Assembly (NCBI GenBank): GCA_003993805.1
Contig: RSEF01000002.1
Location: 71,344,617-71,408,616, forward strand
DNA length: 64,000 bases
From: Himantopus leucocephalus
Lineage: Eukaryota > Chordata > Aves > Charadriiformes > Recurvirostridae
Direction: 5' to 3'
Made by a program: the position numbers and the translations under genes. Of the stretch, positions 22,662 to 36,000 are shown piece after piece (the stretch's first letter is position 1; every line of letters begins with the position of its first letter). Below the pieces are notes generated by a model. It was not told the DNA's origin. It did not search any database and worked only from the letters and a program-made list of their open reading frames with translations.

Positions 22662-25221
22662 CAGAGGTGAGGCGGGTTTTGTCACGGGCTGCTGGTACGC
22701 ATGGCTCTGCACCCCATCGATGCCTCTCCCTCCTGCCTGGCAGGCAGGCAGAGAAAGACTGCTGCAGGGGGAGTGCAGTTTGGTTTTCCTTAAATGTACT
22801 CCATTACCTGTTTTGGACTAAACATTCTGCAGAACAAAATGAAGACCAGCCGTCTCCCCAGAAGCACTTACAAAACATGGAGGATGACCATGGCAGGCAG
22901 AGTGAGGGTGATGCAGGAACTGGGAAGAGGAGAGAACACACAGTTGCACACGCTGCTTGCGGGGCCCGGATGAAAACTGAATCACTTCTCACTTCCTTCT
23001 TTCACGTACAAGTGGTGGATGCTGATAAGCACGCAGGGACCTCACAGTGTGGACACTCAGACCACGCTCCTGCGTCAGGAAGCTAGAGGAGGTCCAGGCC
23101 AGTCCAACCACAGTCTTTTCAATTTCCATTGTCTTCTGCTGACCAGATGTTACCTCAATGCTTTCCAGGACTGCTTTTAACATCACAAAGATTTAACTGC
23201 AGCCAAGTATGACAATCTCTGGCTGGAGCTGGCCTTCCCACCCAGGGCCTGAAGACTGAGTGACCTAAACACAGCATCAGGATGTTAACCTGGCTCCTTA
23301 CCCTATGTGGGAACAACCTTCAATCTCCAAGAGATGCTGATACTCAGCACCCTTCCGGCACCATTGTCGTCAAGTCCTCTCCTTACTTTCATCATTGCTT
23401 TGCACACATTGATCACTCCCGTAACTCCCTAGAGGGACAGATGAGCATTACAGCCCTCCATCTAGTTTGGAGAAACAGAGAGCAAAGCAAACAGCCTGCC
23501 TTTCTGACATGCTGAAGAGGAATCCTTGGCTACAGCTGCGCTTCCCAGCCATCAGACCCTGGACGCGTGCCACTGGGAACTGGAAGGGTAAACCATTACA
23601 GTTAAAAATTACAGTTACCTTCTATAGATGTAACACATATCCCACCACAAACTTCCTCATCTAATTAATACCGGAAAAGAAGCCATCCTCCCGCCCACCT
23701 GGCCATTTTAACAGGCTGAACACATCCACCATAAGACTGTTTCAAAACAGCTTCTTATGATAAGATGTCATTTATTTTGTTGTGTTAAAAGCTCCCTAGG
23801 CCTTCACTAAGCCTGATTGTGAGGGAGCTGCAGAAGTCTCACTGTCCCCTCCCAGGGATGTGTCTTCTTCCAGGGCAGCCAAGATCAAAGTCTGGTCTAG
23901 AAAAAATGAACTCACACTGGCCTTGCTCTGGGCCTCCAGGCTTTATGAAGTCCTCTCACCATGGCCGGCTGTGCACAATTCACTTATGTTTATGCTTCCC
24001 TCAATTTCTCATGAGTTAGGAAACAATACAATCAGATTAAGTCAGTTCCATCTTTTCCTGCTAATTCCACCTACATTTTATTTAGATGGTGCGTTTGCAT
24101 TCCTGAGGATATTTCTTCTTAGAACATCGTGATCTCATGGTAGGCTACTGTTTAAACACATCATTAACAGCATACCATTGACTATTACTTTTTTTCCAGA
24201 ATCACTTTGCAGAGATGATGAATTCAGTTTTTCAGCAATGGCAGAGACATGATAAAATACTTGTTACAATTATGAGCTAGTAGCATGAACTATCCTTAGA
24301 ATTGTTTTATCTTTGTCTAAATTTTAAAACATGAAGAAACGCAGTAAGAAATGAACGAAGATATATGAACGAATGCAATGAAAAAGAAATCCTCAATACC
24401 TGCCATGTATCTATTTCCATTTTCTGATTTTAAATAAAGAACTACTAAGACAAACAGCTTTTTTTAGTGATTCTATAAAGAGCTTTCTTTGAAGACTGAA
24501 GAAGACATTGGGCCACAATTTTATGAACCTAGCACATTTTCCCTGCAACTTTATGCTGTACCAGTTTTGGCTTCATTTTCTTATTCTACCCATTTAGACC
24601 ATAAGCATGTGGTGAAGAGATGATCTGGCACTCTTTCTGCACAAAGCCTCCAGCAAAACAAAGCAAATGCATTCTTGGTCAGTTCATTAGTGCTCCCACA
24701 ATGACAGCACATCTGGCCTCCCAGGCTGCTGGTGGTGGGAAACACCCAATACTTCACAGAAAGTCAAAAACTATGAAAGCAGTAATAATAATAATGCAAG
24801 TAGGCAGCCATAAACAGTGTAAAGCAACAGAAAAGTGGACTTCATCTAATCTCTACAGTTTCTGTTCTTGACTACTGAATTGCATTGCTGACGTGTGGCG
24901 GCTGCTCTAGCATACTATTGAAGGTTTGGGCACAACCGCAATGGGGGTGTGACACGTAACATACGTACAAGTGTTGGTAAGAGAAGGGAACTTGTTCCTG
25001 CTTACAACCTTCTTTTTATGCCTGTCATTTTTGGAGAATCACTTGCCTTGCCTCACTGAATGCATAAAAATTGTGAGCAATGTAATGGAGACCCCCGTTC
25101 AGACTCTTTTTCCAGCTATCCATCTTTGTAGACAAGAGGGATAGACCACACTGGGAGATCAGAAGAGGCAGAGTCACCTCCAGTAAGTGAGCTCCTATCC
25201 TTCTCAGGGCTGTGCAGCTTC

Positions 25222-25300
25222 ATGGGATTCAGAAACATGGATGAAATCCTGGCCCCAGAGGAACGAAAGGTAAAACCTCTGTGGAATTTGTCAGGTACAG
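25222..25300. repeat. possible ancient sauropsid repeat fragment
   Basis: GATGAAATCCTGGCCCCAGA followed by a GGTAAAACCTCTGTGG string resembles the 'TGAAATCCTGGCCCCATTGAAGTCAATGG' family abundant in turtle and crocodile introns (from memory), decayed. Confidence 0.45.
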
Positions 25301-25787
25301 AATTTTGTCACATACCATCTGGCCTACCCTGGGAGGTTTTAGCCCAAAAAACCTTTCTCAGGCACAGCATCAAGACATTGTCAACTGCCTGGCCACTGAC
25401 ATGGTTCTCCAGAAAAGCATACCAGTTTTACACATAAACTGCATCTCTGCACCTTATGATCAGGATGCCATTCATGTTGGTCCTAGTAATAAAATAACAG
25501 ATTGAAACTCAATGTCCAACAGAAGACTGCACGGAATATGCTATCTTAGATTTCTGTGTGGAAAACAACTGTACAAGGAGGAAAGTCTTGGTGTTAATAG
25601 CACATGCAGAGGACAGTAATTTCTGTGCAGTTTTGAAACTGTTCGAAACACGGTTATATCCCTGTTTCTTAGCACTGGTTATGCTTGTTCCATGTATATG
25701 CATAATTTACAACTACTTAAGCTTTGGTGGACAAGAAAACACAATTTTGCATAGCCATACCACCCCTTAAACTTCTCCACCCTGTCC

Positions 25788-25795
<8 letters not shown>

Positions 25796-25819
<24 letters not shown>

Positions 25820-25820
25820 T
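25796..25820. repeat. (ATT)n microsatellite
   Basis: About eight ATT units flanked by T runs on both sides. Confidence 0.85.
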
Positions 25821-26847
25821 CTTTTTTTAACAGCCCTAAGGAAAACTCTTAGGAATTTTTCTAGGGGAGTTTGTCGGGAGTCGGGTAGATTCATATGATA
25901 AAAATGCAGTTGTCCTCAAAACTTGTATAAACAAATCTATAAAAGTAAATAGCAGCCCTTAGAGTATAAACAGAATGATTCTCAATGTTAATTTTGAGAT
26001 CTTTTCCTTATCTAGTAATAACTTTTTTTCTCTAGTAGAAACCTTTGCCCACGCCCAAACACAATGTTTCTAATACGGATCCAGTCACCGGGTATCTCTG
26101 TGCACAAAACAGCTGCCTGAGTGACTTTAACTTATTTGAGTAGTGATCAAAGCTGGTGTTTCTCTAGGTCTGGACCTAGCAAACCACTTAATTGCCTATT
26201 AACGTGAAACCATGGGGAACCAGCCCTGCTTAAAATCCCATCACTGAGAACATTTAGTGACTTAGCTAGAAGGGCAGGCTTACGTTCTCGGCTGAACTGG
26301 GCCACTGAGACTCCAGACCTGGTTGCCACTGTGCCAGGCAGGGCTATCTGAGGGAGGGCAGAGGCAAAAATTACATTTAAGCAGATACAGACTGTGAATC
26401 CACTGCTTTGCACAGTGAGTAGGTTCAATGCAATGAACTATGTAACTGATCTTCATGCAACCAAGAAACTTTATTCAAGCTTGAGCCCAAGTTATGCGTG
26501 CTGCGCATTGGTAAAACAGCAAAGTGACAGACCCGTTTCCTGGGAAGCAAGTGAAGTTGTGACTGATGCGTGTTGTAAACTTGCTGGAAAGAGTACACTT
26601 TAGTTGTTTTTTTTAAGTGAACAAACATACACAACAAATACGTCTTTTCCTTAGCACTACTTCATATGAGGCAGTACTGCAGATTGGGTTTCCAGAGAAA
26701 GGGCAGTAATGAAAAAAAATGTTTGCAGAACCTTGACAGCTCTAGAGGATAGTTTTTGCTTTATTTGCTATTGCTATTTATCTGATCATGCATGTGTTGT
26801 TTTTCTAAATTTAATCCCTGCACTCAAACTACTTTCTCTTTACAAGG

Positions 26848-26912
26848 AATGGCTCAGTGGTTAGACCCTGGACTCTCAGATCTTGTTTCCAACTCTCGCT
26901 CAGGGGGTAACG
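26848..26912 (+). repeat. tRNA-derived SINE head (MIR/CORE-SINE-like)
   Basis: TGGCTCAGTGGTTAGACCCT then GGACTCTCAGATCTTGTTTCC: a Pol III A-box-like TGGCNNAGTGG, the spacing and the 'GGACTC...AGATC' string of amniote MIR-type elements. The B box (expected GGTTCGAATCC) is degraded to TTGTTTCCAACTC. Not a functional tRNA gene. Confidence 0.5.
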
Positions 26913-26999
26913 ATATGTATACATATCTTTAAATCACAAGGAACCTATTCCAACTTTTAATGGCATAACCTCATTGCATCCCAGCAGAGTGAGAACTCT

Positions 27000-29900
27000 T
27001 CTTATTACTTCCACTTCACAGATAGGAACAAACACGTTGAGTTCTTCAGGGGATGCTGCAAACTGGCACCAGCAACAGGTTGCATTAAAAGGTCACACTG
27101 AAAACTGCGGTCTTGAGGAAAAGCCACACAACCTCTTCAAAACACCAGTAAAATGGGCTGAGGAGAGAGGAGGGAGATGGGATGTGGACAGCTGGTAGCT
27201 GCTGCCAGTTTGGTTAACAGCACTGAATTTCAGTCAATACCCTCATCGCTACTATAATGTTCTTGCAAGCTTTTCAGTGCACTGGCATGAGCAATCCAGA
27301 AAACAAACCAACCACCAAACCACAAAAAACACAAAACATACCTTCATGCAAAGTAACAGAAAGAGTTAAGTTTCATCATCAAAAATCATCATTTATTTTA
27401 AAAAGTGCTCCTTTGCACATCATTTAATGTCATCATTCAACTGACTTTAACAGAGAAGCGAGGTGATTTTCAACTCCTTAAATGGAAAAATAATTGCTGA
27501 TATTCTGTTTTCTTATAATAATATTGATGATGACGATGTCACTGAAAACTCACTCAGTAGAAAACTCTAGCAGTTTCTGATTGACTCAGTACTTTCAGGG
27601 CGATGCTATCTTTCAGATTCGCTAACGACAGATTCTACTCCTGAACTTTGTCCCCTGATGTTTGTGAAATGACCCTGATCGCATGGGTTATCTCCTCAGT
27701 CCTGGCAACTCATACCGGCTTCAGTTTGTTTTAACACTGCGTTTCTCTCATCTCCCACTTTGGGTAAGCTGTCCTTATGTCACCCTGAAGAGGAACCTAG
27801 GAATTGAGAGGAATTCTTGGGGACAGAATAGAGAAAACAGGAGGATAAAAGCAAGAAACTATTTGTCTGCAATCCCGTTAGTAGAGAAAATGCTTTATAA
27901 GGTTACTTTGTGGGGAACATGCCCTGTCCAATAGTAAAAAATCCTCCATGCAGCTGCTCTGTAAAATCCCAAAGTACAAAACACTTCTTTGAAGCCAAAT
28001 TAATGATCCACAGCACGTTGGGAAGCATTTCTTCTGACATTTCCGTAGACATAATGTTCTTTCACCCTTTTGCCTTTCAGCAGAGCCTCAGGAACTGACT
28101 TGCTCAGATTGATAAAACTCGGGAATAGAAAACACCGGCAGGGATTGCCACAATGGAAACTACAATGAGGAATACAGGATGTATATTGTGCCTACAGCTA
28201 TCTCTAGGCTGAACGTTTGGAGATATAAAGGAGGTACTTTGTGCCCATTCTACTATGAGTTAAGAATAGAAATGACCAAGAATATAATTCTCTTAATCTG
28301 GTTTCTTAATGCTTCCTCTTGGTTTTATCAGGTTAGTATCCCTTTTGTTTAGCAGCAAAGTTTTAATTTGTATAATCTGGTCTGTGAAGAACTAAAAGAT
28401 GGCCTGTGTTTATAAACTGTTGAACACTATCATAAAAATCTCCTGCAGGACCTGGATAATTACTTTGAAACAATGGAATTTCTGTAGGTCAAATCTTGCC
28501 CCTCCCAGTAAAATAAAACTGAGGAAAACCAAACCAGAAAGGCTAAAGAATAATAGATAACTTACAAGAGAGCCTATTCAGGGACTGGGAAGGGTACAAA
28601 AAGCTCTCAGCCTTTCGGCAGATGCCCCTAATTATCAGGGAAAGCATTTGTAGATCCTGGGGACAATTTCCCCACCAGCCTGTTGCCTGCCTTCCACTGG
28701 CCATGCCTTTCCCCCTGGATCTGTGCACACCTACAAGGACCAGGGTGCTAGTGATGGCAATGCCAATAGGATCACCGTTCATTTCCGTGTAAAATTCTCC
28801 AAAACTCTGTACGCATTAGCAAGTGGAGCACACCAAACAACTTTCTCCCAGTTTCTTCACGTCTTACCTGACCCAGTATCCTAAACAGAGCGAGCTCCAA
28901 ATATTGCTCTCCAGTGGGAGGGAGTTGGTTGCGTATCCTGTTCTCCCTTTCCTACCTACCCACTTACAACTGCTCTGGTCCCTTTAGGGGGTGGATCGCA
29001 TCCAGGAGGCATGTATGAGCTTCCTCCCCAGTTATTGTTTTTCAGATAGAAATGGCTTTCCAATTTACAGCTACTGTTTCTTTAAGGCACCCAGATTAAA
29101 CAGCCAGGACATTGCTTCTCTTCTTTTCTGCAAGCTCAACCCATAGCAGTTTCTCTAGGGGATAAAGCACAGTGGCTCTAGACTCTGCTCTGCAAAAGGA
29201 AATCCATGAAAGATCATGTACCTGAAATCTCTGTCTAAGAGCATCTGAGACCCAAGGGATACTGTAACATCCAAATGCAACTGAAGGAGGGTAAGTCACT
29301 GCTTAGACATACTAGGGGTTGCTTTCAGTACCTCTTAACGTTGGGCAAAGTTTTGCTCATGTTGTTTCACACGATGCACACAAGGGCAGCCCTCATGCCC
29401 TTGAGCTACTTGCCCAGTGACTGAGGATCCAATATTTTTTAAACAACTGCAGAGGAGCTTTAATTAAAATCCATTTCTGGCCTACAAAATAGGTGAGAGC
29501 AATTGCAACAGTAGCTTCAGACTTGCAGATACACAGAACTGTGGAACAAAACGTATTTATCAGTGCACCTCGCAGGGCAGCACCGTACACACCATAGGAC
29601 AAATGCTGACCTCAGTTGCTAGGAGACTTCCATTTACCTTATCACGAATGCCAGATTTAGACCAGAACAGGTAACAGCCTCAGCTCCTCGACCTGCCCTC
29701 CTTCTTGGGCTGAGCACATGAATCCAGCGAGTGGACTTGAAATGTCTGCATGGCTCCCCACCCACAGCTCCTCTTGGCCTAATAAAAACCTTTCCCTCCC
29801 TCCTCAACACATGCTGGAGCCTGCAGAAAGCAGTAAAGCATCATTGCAGCAGCACTTGGTGACCTTGAACAACCTCAACAGGTGCATTGCTCTTGCGGAA

Positions 29901-32700
29901 AACACATGTTGCTCTGTCACTATTAATACACCAGGAGTGTGAATGGCATATGCGTGTTTGTTTGCGTGGGGAGCATAAATTACGGAGTTCCCAGGTCTGC
30001 AGTCGTCACCTCTTGCAGCTATAACAGCGCCATTTCTGGGGACAGCCTAGGCACAGGACCAGAGGCGCTTGGCCTCAGCGAGGACTGAAGCCCCGGCGGT
30101 CAGGCAGTCATGGGGAGGTGTGTGAGGGCAGACCCAGGATGCCGTTCAGCTGAAGGTCTCAATGCTCTGGTAACCGAGAGGGTTCACAGATCAGGGAAGA
30201 AAATAAATTAATCGCGTTGCCTCCAGACTGCCTGGCTGAAGAAATCTTTCCATTGACAGTCTCCCACACTGGCACGTGGACAAGCTGCTTGGTCCTCACA
30301 CTGTTAAGTACAAGGCAGGAGCTGTTTATTGTTTCAGATTGAAGAATTCAAAATGGCAAGTCAAGTTAATTTCCTAGGAAGTGAAAAGAGTAGAAGTACA
30401 GTTAAACAGTCCCTCTACTCAGCATCAGCTCTGTATTCACCATAGCAAAGACATACCCTGCAGGGCTAACAGCAGTGGGGTGACATGTCCCAACAACTGT
30501 ATTTTTCCCCTGGATAGCTCTGGAGCCATGCATGGCAGAAAAATAAGGTCTACTTTTGTAGCAAGCAGAAAGGAGCACAGATCACGAACTTATGGACAGA
30601 AAACAGGTTACCTGCACAAGGCAAAAAAACCCCATTCTCTTCCAGCTCTTAGCCTGACCACAGTCGCTGTTTCCAAGCCACACCAAGGGAAAAAGAGAAA
30701 GATGATGAAAGTAAAGTGCTCTATGGTCATTTATCTCAGGACCTCCCAGTTTTGTGTACAGATAGAGGAAACAGCGCCCCTGAAACCTCTCCCTCATGGC
30801 TGGAAGATCTCTAGAAGGTAAGAAAGGTATTGATTCAAACTTCCCTGTGATCTTACCAACCCGTGTTTTCATTGATCAGACTCCACCACTCCTGCCACAT
30901 GAAAGCCTGGGCTGAGCAGTTCAAAATGAAAACAGAAAACACAAGGCAGGTAGCACTATTTTTTTCCCCCTGAATTCACACAGCTGTGCTACAAACCTGT
31001 ACCTTCTCTAAATTACTGATGCAAGAGAGAGCGAGCCAGAAGAAATACATACATGCCCCACACACCAAGTGTACAGGGACTAGAGTGGAGAAAGCCTGCA
31101 TCCTCTACATTCATGGAGAAAACAATGATAAAGCAAACCAAAAAGAAAAAAAAACCACTGCTGACAGCTTAAGGGAAGGAAGATTAGCTTTTTATTGCCC
31201 CAAAGGGGTCATGCCTGTGCGTGGTGAAACCATGGCCATTAGCAACAGAGAATACATGTAGGAAGTGTTACCACCCATGACATCCTTTGCAGCCACCGGG
31301 GAGTCCAGACCTCACACAGGGGTAACATTTTTTTCAGCAAAGTGGCTGGTGAAGAGGGCGTTCCCACACCCCTGCCCAGTCCTCCCCCTCCCTTTGCGCA
31401 GGAACAGTTCATAGCGCTTCAGGCAAACAAGGCAAGAATCAGCCTCGACCATAACCTCCCACTGGTGACACAGTATAAACGCTATTGGCCCTGATGCAAG
31501 GAGGCAATCAGATTAGGTCTCTGTGCAGCCAACTGCCCCTTGGCTGATGAGACCACCTTTGTACTCTCAGGGCAGTCCCATTTATCCCATCTCATGTTTG
31601 TGTCCCTAACTAGGTCCTTTTCTCTTGGGCTCACGCTGCTCCTGCTGGTCAGTCAGTACTGTAAGGCAGGCTGCATCTGATGCCTGTGCAGGAGATCAGT
31701 GAAAACCTCTGCTGTCTTCTGCTTCACCAAACCTCTTCCAGGTTTGCCTCCTTCTTACCTGTTTCCCACCCAAAACTTACCTCCCAAAGCTCTGCAAAAG
31801 GCAGATCTATGGATGTGCCCACCCTGCTGCACAGAGCTGCAATTGCCTAACATTGTGCCTCTTGTGGTGAGCCTGGGAGGGCACAGCTCAAGCTGCTCCT
31901 CACCCGAAGTGGCACTAAACCAATTTTTTCTTTTCTAAAGCACAGATAATGATCAAGCAAAATTAAAAGAGAACTAGACTTTTATAGGTCTTTGGAAAAA
32001 TAACTATTAGAACAAACAAGGCAGGAACTTGATGTTGCTGGGGCAGGGCTCCCTGCTACTCTACCCGCAGGCAGCCTGCCCTGTCTCTCCTCCTGCCTTC
32101 TCAGCTGGGTCTCCCATAGAAGCAGTGTGGTCTGCAGGCCCCAGAGTTACCATTCAACTCTGCGTGGCATCCAGCAGCATGTTGATTCTCTACCAGGGGC
32201 TGTACCCACAAGAAGATCCAGAGTGTAATACGCAGGGAAGGCACAGACCGGATGGGCCCAAGCAATACGCTACAGCATTGTATCGATGCCTATCAATTGA
32301 CCCATCCCCTACACAAAGGAAAGAAAAGATGCTCAAAGCAAACCATCTTTTGCAGGCACGACAGCTGTTACACTGCTTTTTGGCAGGAGCCGCAGCTCGT
32401 ACTGCAGCCTTGTCACTCTCCACCCCTTTCCTGCAGTTCCTTTCCTTCACGGACCACCTCCACCAAGCAAGTAACTTGGGAAGGCTGATGGCAGCCCCAC
32501 GACATCTTGGGACGACTGCACAGCGTTGCTTCCCTGCTCCATTTTCCTGATGCCTTCTGCCTATTCGCTTCTTTTCTGGGCCACCTTTAAGCAAGGGCAA
32601 TGAAAAAAATGAAAGGATCTAGAAACACTGGACTGGGATACAGTCTTTAACTGCTCATTAATGGCATTGCAACGGGAACAGGCAGCAGCTGTGGCTCTCC
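27000..32700. other. intron stretch without recognised gene
   Basis: No coding resemblance in any frame. Composition is ordinary intronic; a GC-richer pocket lies around 30000-30140 without other promoter features. Confidence 0.55.
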
Positions 32701-32739
32701 AGCCCTCACCATCCAGCTTGCTAAGGCTTACTCCCTGCT

Positions 32740-33000
32740 CTCACACAATTGATTAGTTTGAAAAAACCTGTTTATCACAAAAGCATTCATTTAATATAAC
32801 TCTCCACAGAGGCCTCAGATAACATGCTTCACAGGTCCCATTCTCAGACTCATAATGATCAGCTCAATCCCCTGCAGCCTCAAATCCCTTATTTAACAAG
32901 CACTTTTGGATCCCAGTACAGTATTACACAGCTGACAAAGCAGCAATTAAAGAGAAATATTTTTAAAAGGTAGGGATGGCGAGAGAATAATCAGAGATAC
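32740..33000. promoter_or_regulatory. candidate conserved noncoding element
   Basis: CAATTGATTAG, TTTATCACAAAAG, TCATTTAATATAAC, CATAATGATC and CAGCAATTAAAG occur in unique sequence. Enhancer-like density of TAAT and GATA-type words; inference only. Confidence 0.25.
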
Positions 33001-33099
33001 AATTGCCAGATCCTTGTGTTAACTAAGGACACCAGAGAAGTACGGCTGATCCGGCCTCCTCACCACTTAATGTGAATAAACAGCTTAAGAGTGGGAGAG

Positions 33100-36000
33100 G
33101 CTGAAAGGGGAGCAGCCTCCTCCCCTGTCACGGGAGAGGGAATGTGATGATCACCAAGTACCAGAAAAGCTCCCGTTTGTGAAACCCGTGAAGAGAAGGA
33201 GCCTGCCGCTCCTCCCCACAGCTTCCTAGCAGTGATCGTGAGCTCCCGGCACAGTGTCTCTCATCATGCCATCTCACAGCAAGTCTCACATCATCTTCAT
33301 GATGCAGAAACACAACCGGGTTAAAAGACAAAAGCTTTCTGATAGCCTGTTCTTTTGGACGCCTCCATTTCTAGATATATGATCAAGGCCCTTATGCTTG
33401 TGTTTTCTGAGAAGCAGCCTTGAACCTAAACCAGCGCCATCAGCCTTTCCCAGAGCCACACAGACAAGCCTTCACATCTTCAGAAAACACAAAACACTGT
33501 CCCCACACCTCAGGGAGGAGAAGGACCTTGAGGGAACCGTGCAGGGTACCACCACAGAGCCACTCCTCTCCCAAGACAGAAGGTTTCTGCAGTGGGCATG
33601 GGTGCACTGCTAAGTCCCAGGTCTCCTGGCACGGCAGCTCGCCTCCAGCCACTGGCCGACCACATGCCGTCTGCGAGCAAGGGGTCGACAGCCCTGGATG
33701 TACAGCAAACCGCTGGAAGGAAGGGCTGACTGACTGTGCCCTTTACGCCATTTGCCTAACGGCTGGCGTCGTTTAAATTAAAACACTGACCATTAAGTTT
33801 GGTTCCTGGCAGGCTGCAGCGAGGCAAGGCTGTATTTTTCAGAGAGAAATTATTAGCTGAGAAGCAAAATAAACAGCACAGTCTTGACCTCACACTCCTC
33901 TTGCCAATAAAGCCTAACCAGGGAGCAAAAGGGACAAAAACCCAAGCACAGAAGAAATACGGCGGAGTGCAATCTTCTCCCTCCAGCATGCGAGGGGCTG
34001 GCTCTTCCCCTGCAGAAGTGCTACCGTGCACCTCCACCACCAAGCTCTCCACGGCACAAACAGATGCACGGCCATGCATCTGCAATGTAAAGCTCTGTAC
34101 CCCACAACTATAGGAAAGAGCTGCACTGCTGTCCCTAGATAGTCTAGAGGTTTCCCTACGCAGGATGGTTTTACAAGGGCTGGGCACTGGAGAATGGCTT
34201 TTGCCAGTTCAGTAAAACAATTTCTGCTGCCTAGGTTTCACAATCAGTTTTCTTCTCAAAAAAAGTGGCCTGGTAAAGCACCTAATTGGCACCTGAAGGA
34301 TAGTTTTGAGGCAAGTCACTATCCTTCTCATAAAAACAAACTGAAAAGACACATACGACGATAGTACAAACACTTTACGCTAAATGACTCCTAAACAGCA
34401 AAATCCAAGCTTTTCCAGGAAGGGTTCAATATTGGATTGGGCTCTAGATGTGAAGTTTGTAATGGCTTCCCTCTCCATTACTGCGAGCACGAGACATCAC
34501 AGCCACTCAGCTCAGCCCTCCCCCTGTGCTACCGGCCTGTGAACACAGCCCCTCTTCAGGTTGGCATCAACCACCCTAGCTTCTGTAAACAACTTATCAG
34601 ATGTTTAAAAGTAAAATAGAAGGGAAATGGGCCAGGAAATTATCCAATATAGTTCTGAAGGAGCATTTCGAGCGGCAGAGACCTCAGGAGTCCCATAGCT
34701 ACCACTGCTGGGAAACCATCCCCACGTAACAGACATAAAAAGACCCACCCAAGTAGGAGAAGGGTGGCAAAGCTAAGGAACCAGGAGAAGCCATGAAAGA
34801 AAATACATTATTAAGGAAAAAGAAAAAAAACCAAAGCACAAAACACCAAAGGGGAAAGAAATAAGTCTCCGGGATTAGCAGGGAGAAGTACAGATTTAGG
34901 AGAGATCCATTGTGCAAGTACAGCTTTATAAAAGCCTACAACACACCGACCTTTAAAAATAGCTTTATTTCTATTGGCAAAGCACCACCAGAACCTGCAT
35001 CAAATAAAGTTACAATCCGTCAAGGAGCTGAATGCACTGGCTTTAATGGGATTTCATGGTGCTCAGTAACTTGCAGGATTAGGTCCCTGCCACAAAGCGC
35101 TAAACTGTCTAGGAAAACACACAGTAGGAAACAACAGTAACACAACCTTGGAGAGTTACACTATGCACAATCTTTTACATGTAACTGAACGGTATCAACT
35201 GTTATAATAATGAACATGTCCGACACACCAAACTGGAATTGCTACACTAATGCAGGGCACTGAAAGCTATTGAAAAAAGCACCGTTTTCCTTAGCTGTTT
35301 CACATGACCTTACAGCAAACAGCCAGGCTCTTTCTTGTGTGTTTCAGGACGGGGGGGTTACCCTTTTTTTTCAGTGACACTGCTTATAAAAGCAAGGAAT
35401 GGTTATCAATGGCAACGGTTAGGTTACCTCCTATCCCAGATCATCCCTCTCGATCACCACCACCTTGCAAAGTCTGCAAGTCCAAAGCACTGGTTACTCC
35501 AAACTGCTGGGGTACGAGGTTGGTGAGGTTGCGGTTACATCCCTTGTGCCTTAGGCCACACTCACATTTAAACACATTTTTAAACCTGGGACCATCAGCT
35601 TTTTAAGAGTAAAGGCATCGAGTGAGACAGGCTGTGGGACAACCACAGGCATGGCTCCCAAGGTACTGCCTCATTTGCTGGCGAGACTCAACCAGGGGAA
35701 ACAGCATGGCCCCCAGCCGCAACTCCGCACAAGGAGGCTGAAGCCAGGAAGGGGTGGTTGGCACTGTGCTGAGCCAGGCAGCGCTGCTGAGCAAACCTGG
35801 GATGGACGTTCATGAGGGACTGCATCCCTGCATGAACAAAGGAGGGACCGAGGTTAAGCATCCACATTTGACGTACCTAGAAGTTTCAGGAGTTTCTTTT
35901 GGTGACTAGGACAATTTCTAAACCATTTTTGGTAAGAAAAGTGCACTGGCACTCCAGGAGCAGGGAGATACCATCAACGGCATTTTCATGCTCTCCCTTC

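Noticed and set aside
22553..23086. 177-codon + strand ORF
   Set aside because: Includes a GC-rich 20-bp tandem duplication; sequence is compositional and unlike any family I know.
26848..26912. Possible tRNA gene
   Set aside because: The A box is good, but there is no valid B box or acceptor stem; better explained as an old tRNA-derived SINE.
33756..34187. 143-codon minus-strand ORF
   Set aside because: Overlaps a plus-strand ORF of similar length; no domain, no splice context; chance.
34290..34345. Possible MIR core (GAGGCAAGTCACTATCCTTC)
   Set aside because: Only about 20 bases match and nothing collinear follows.
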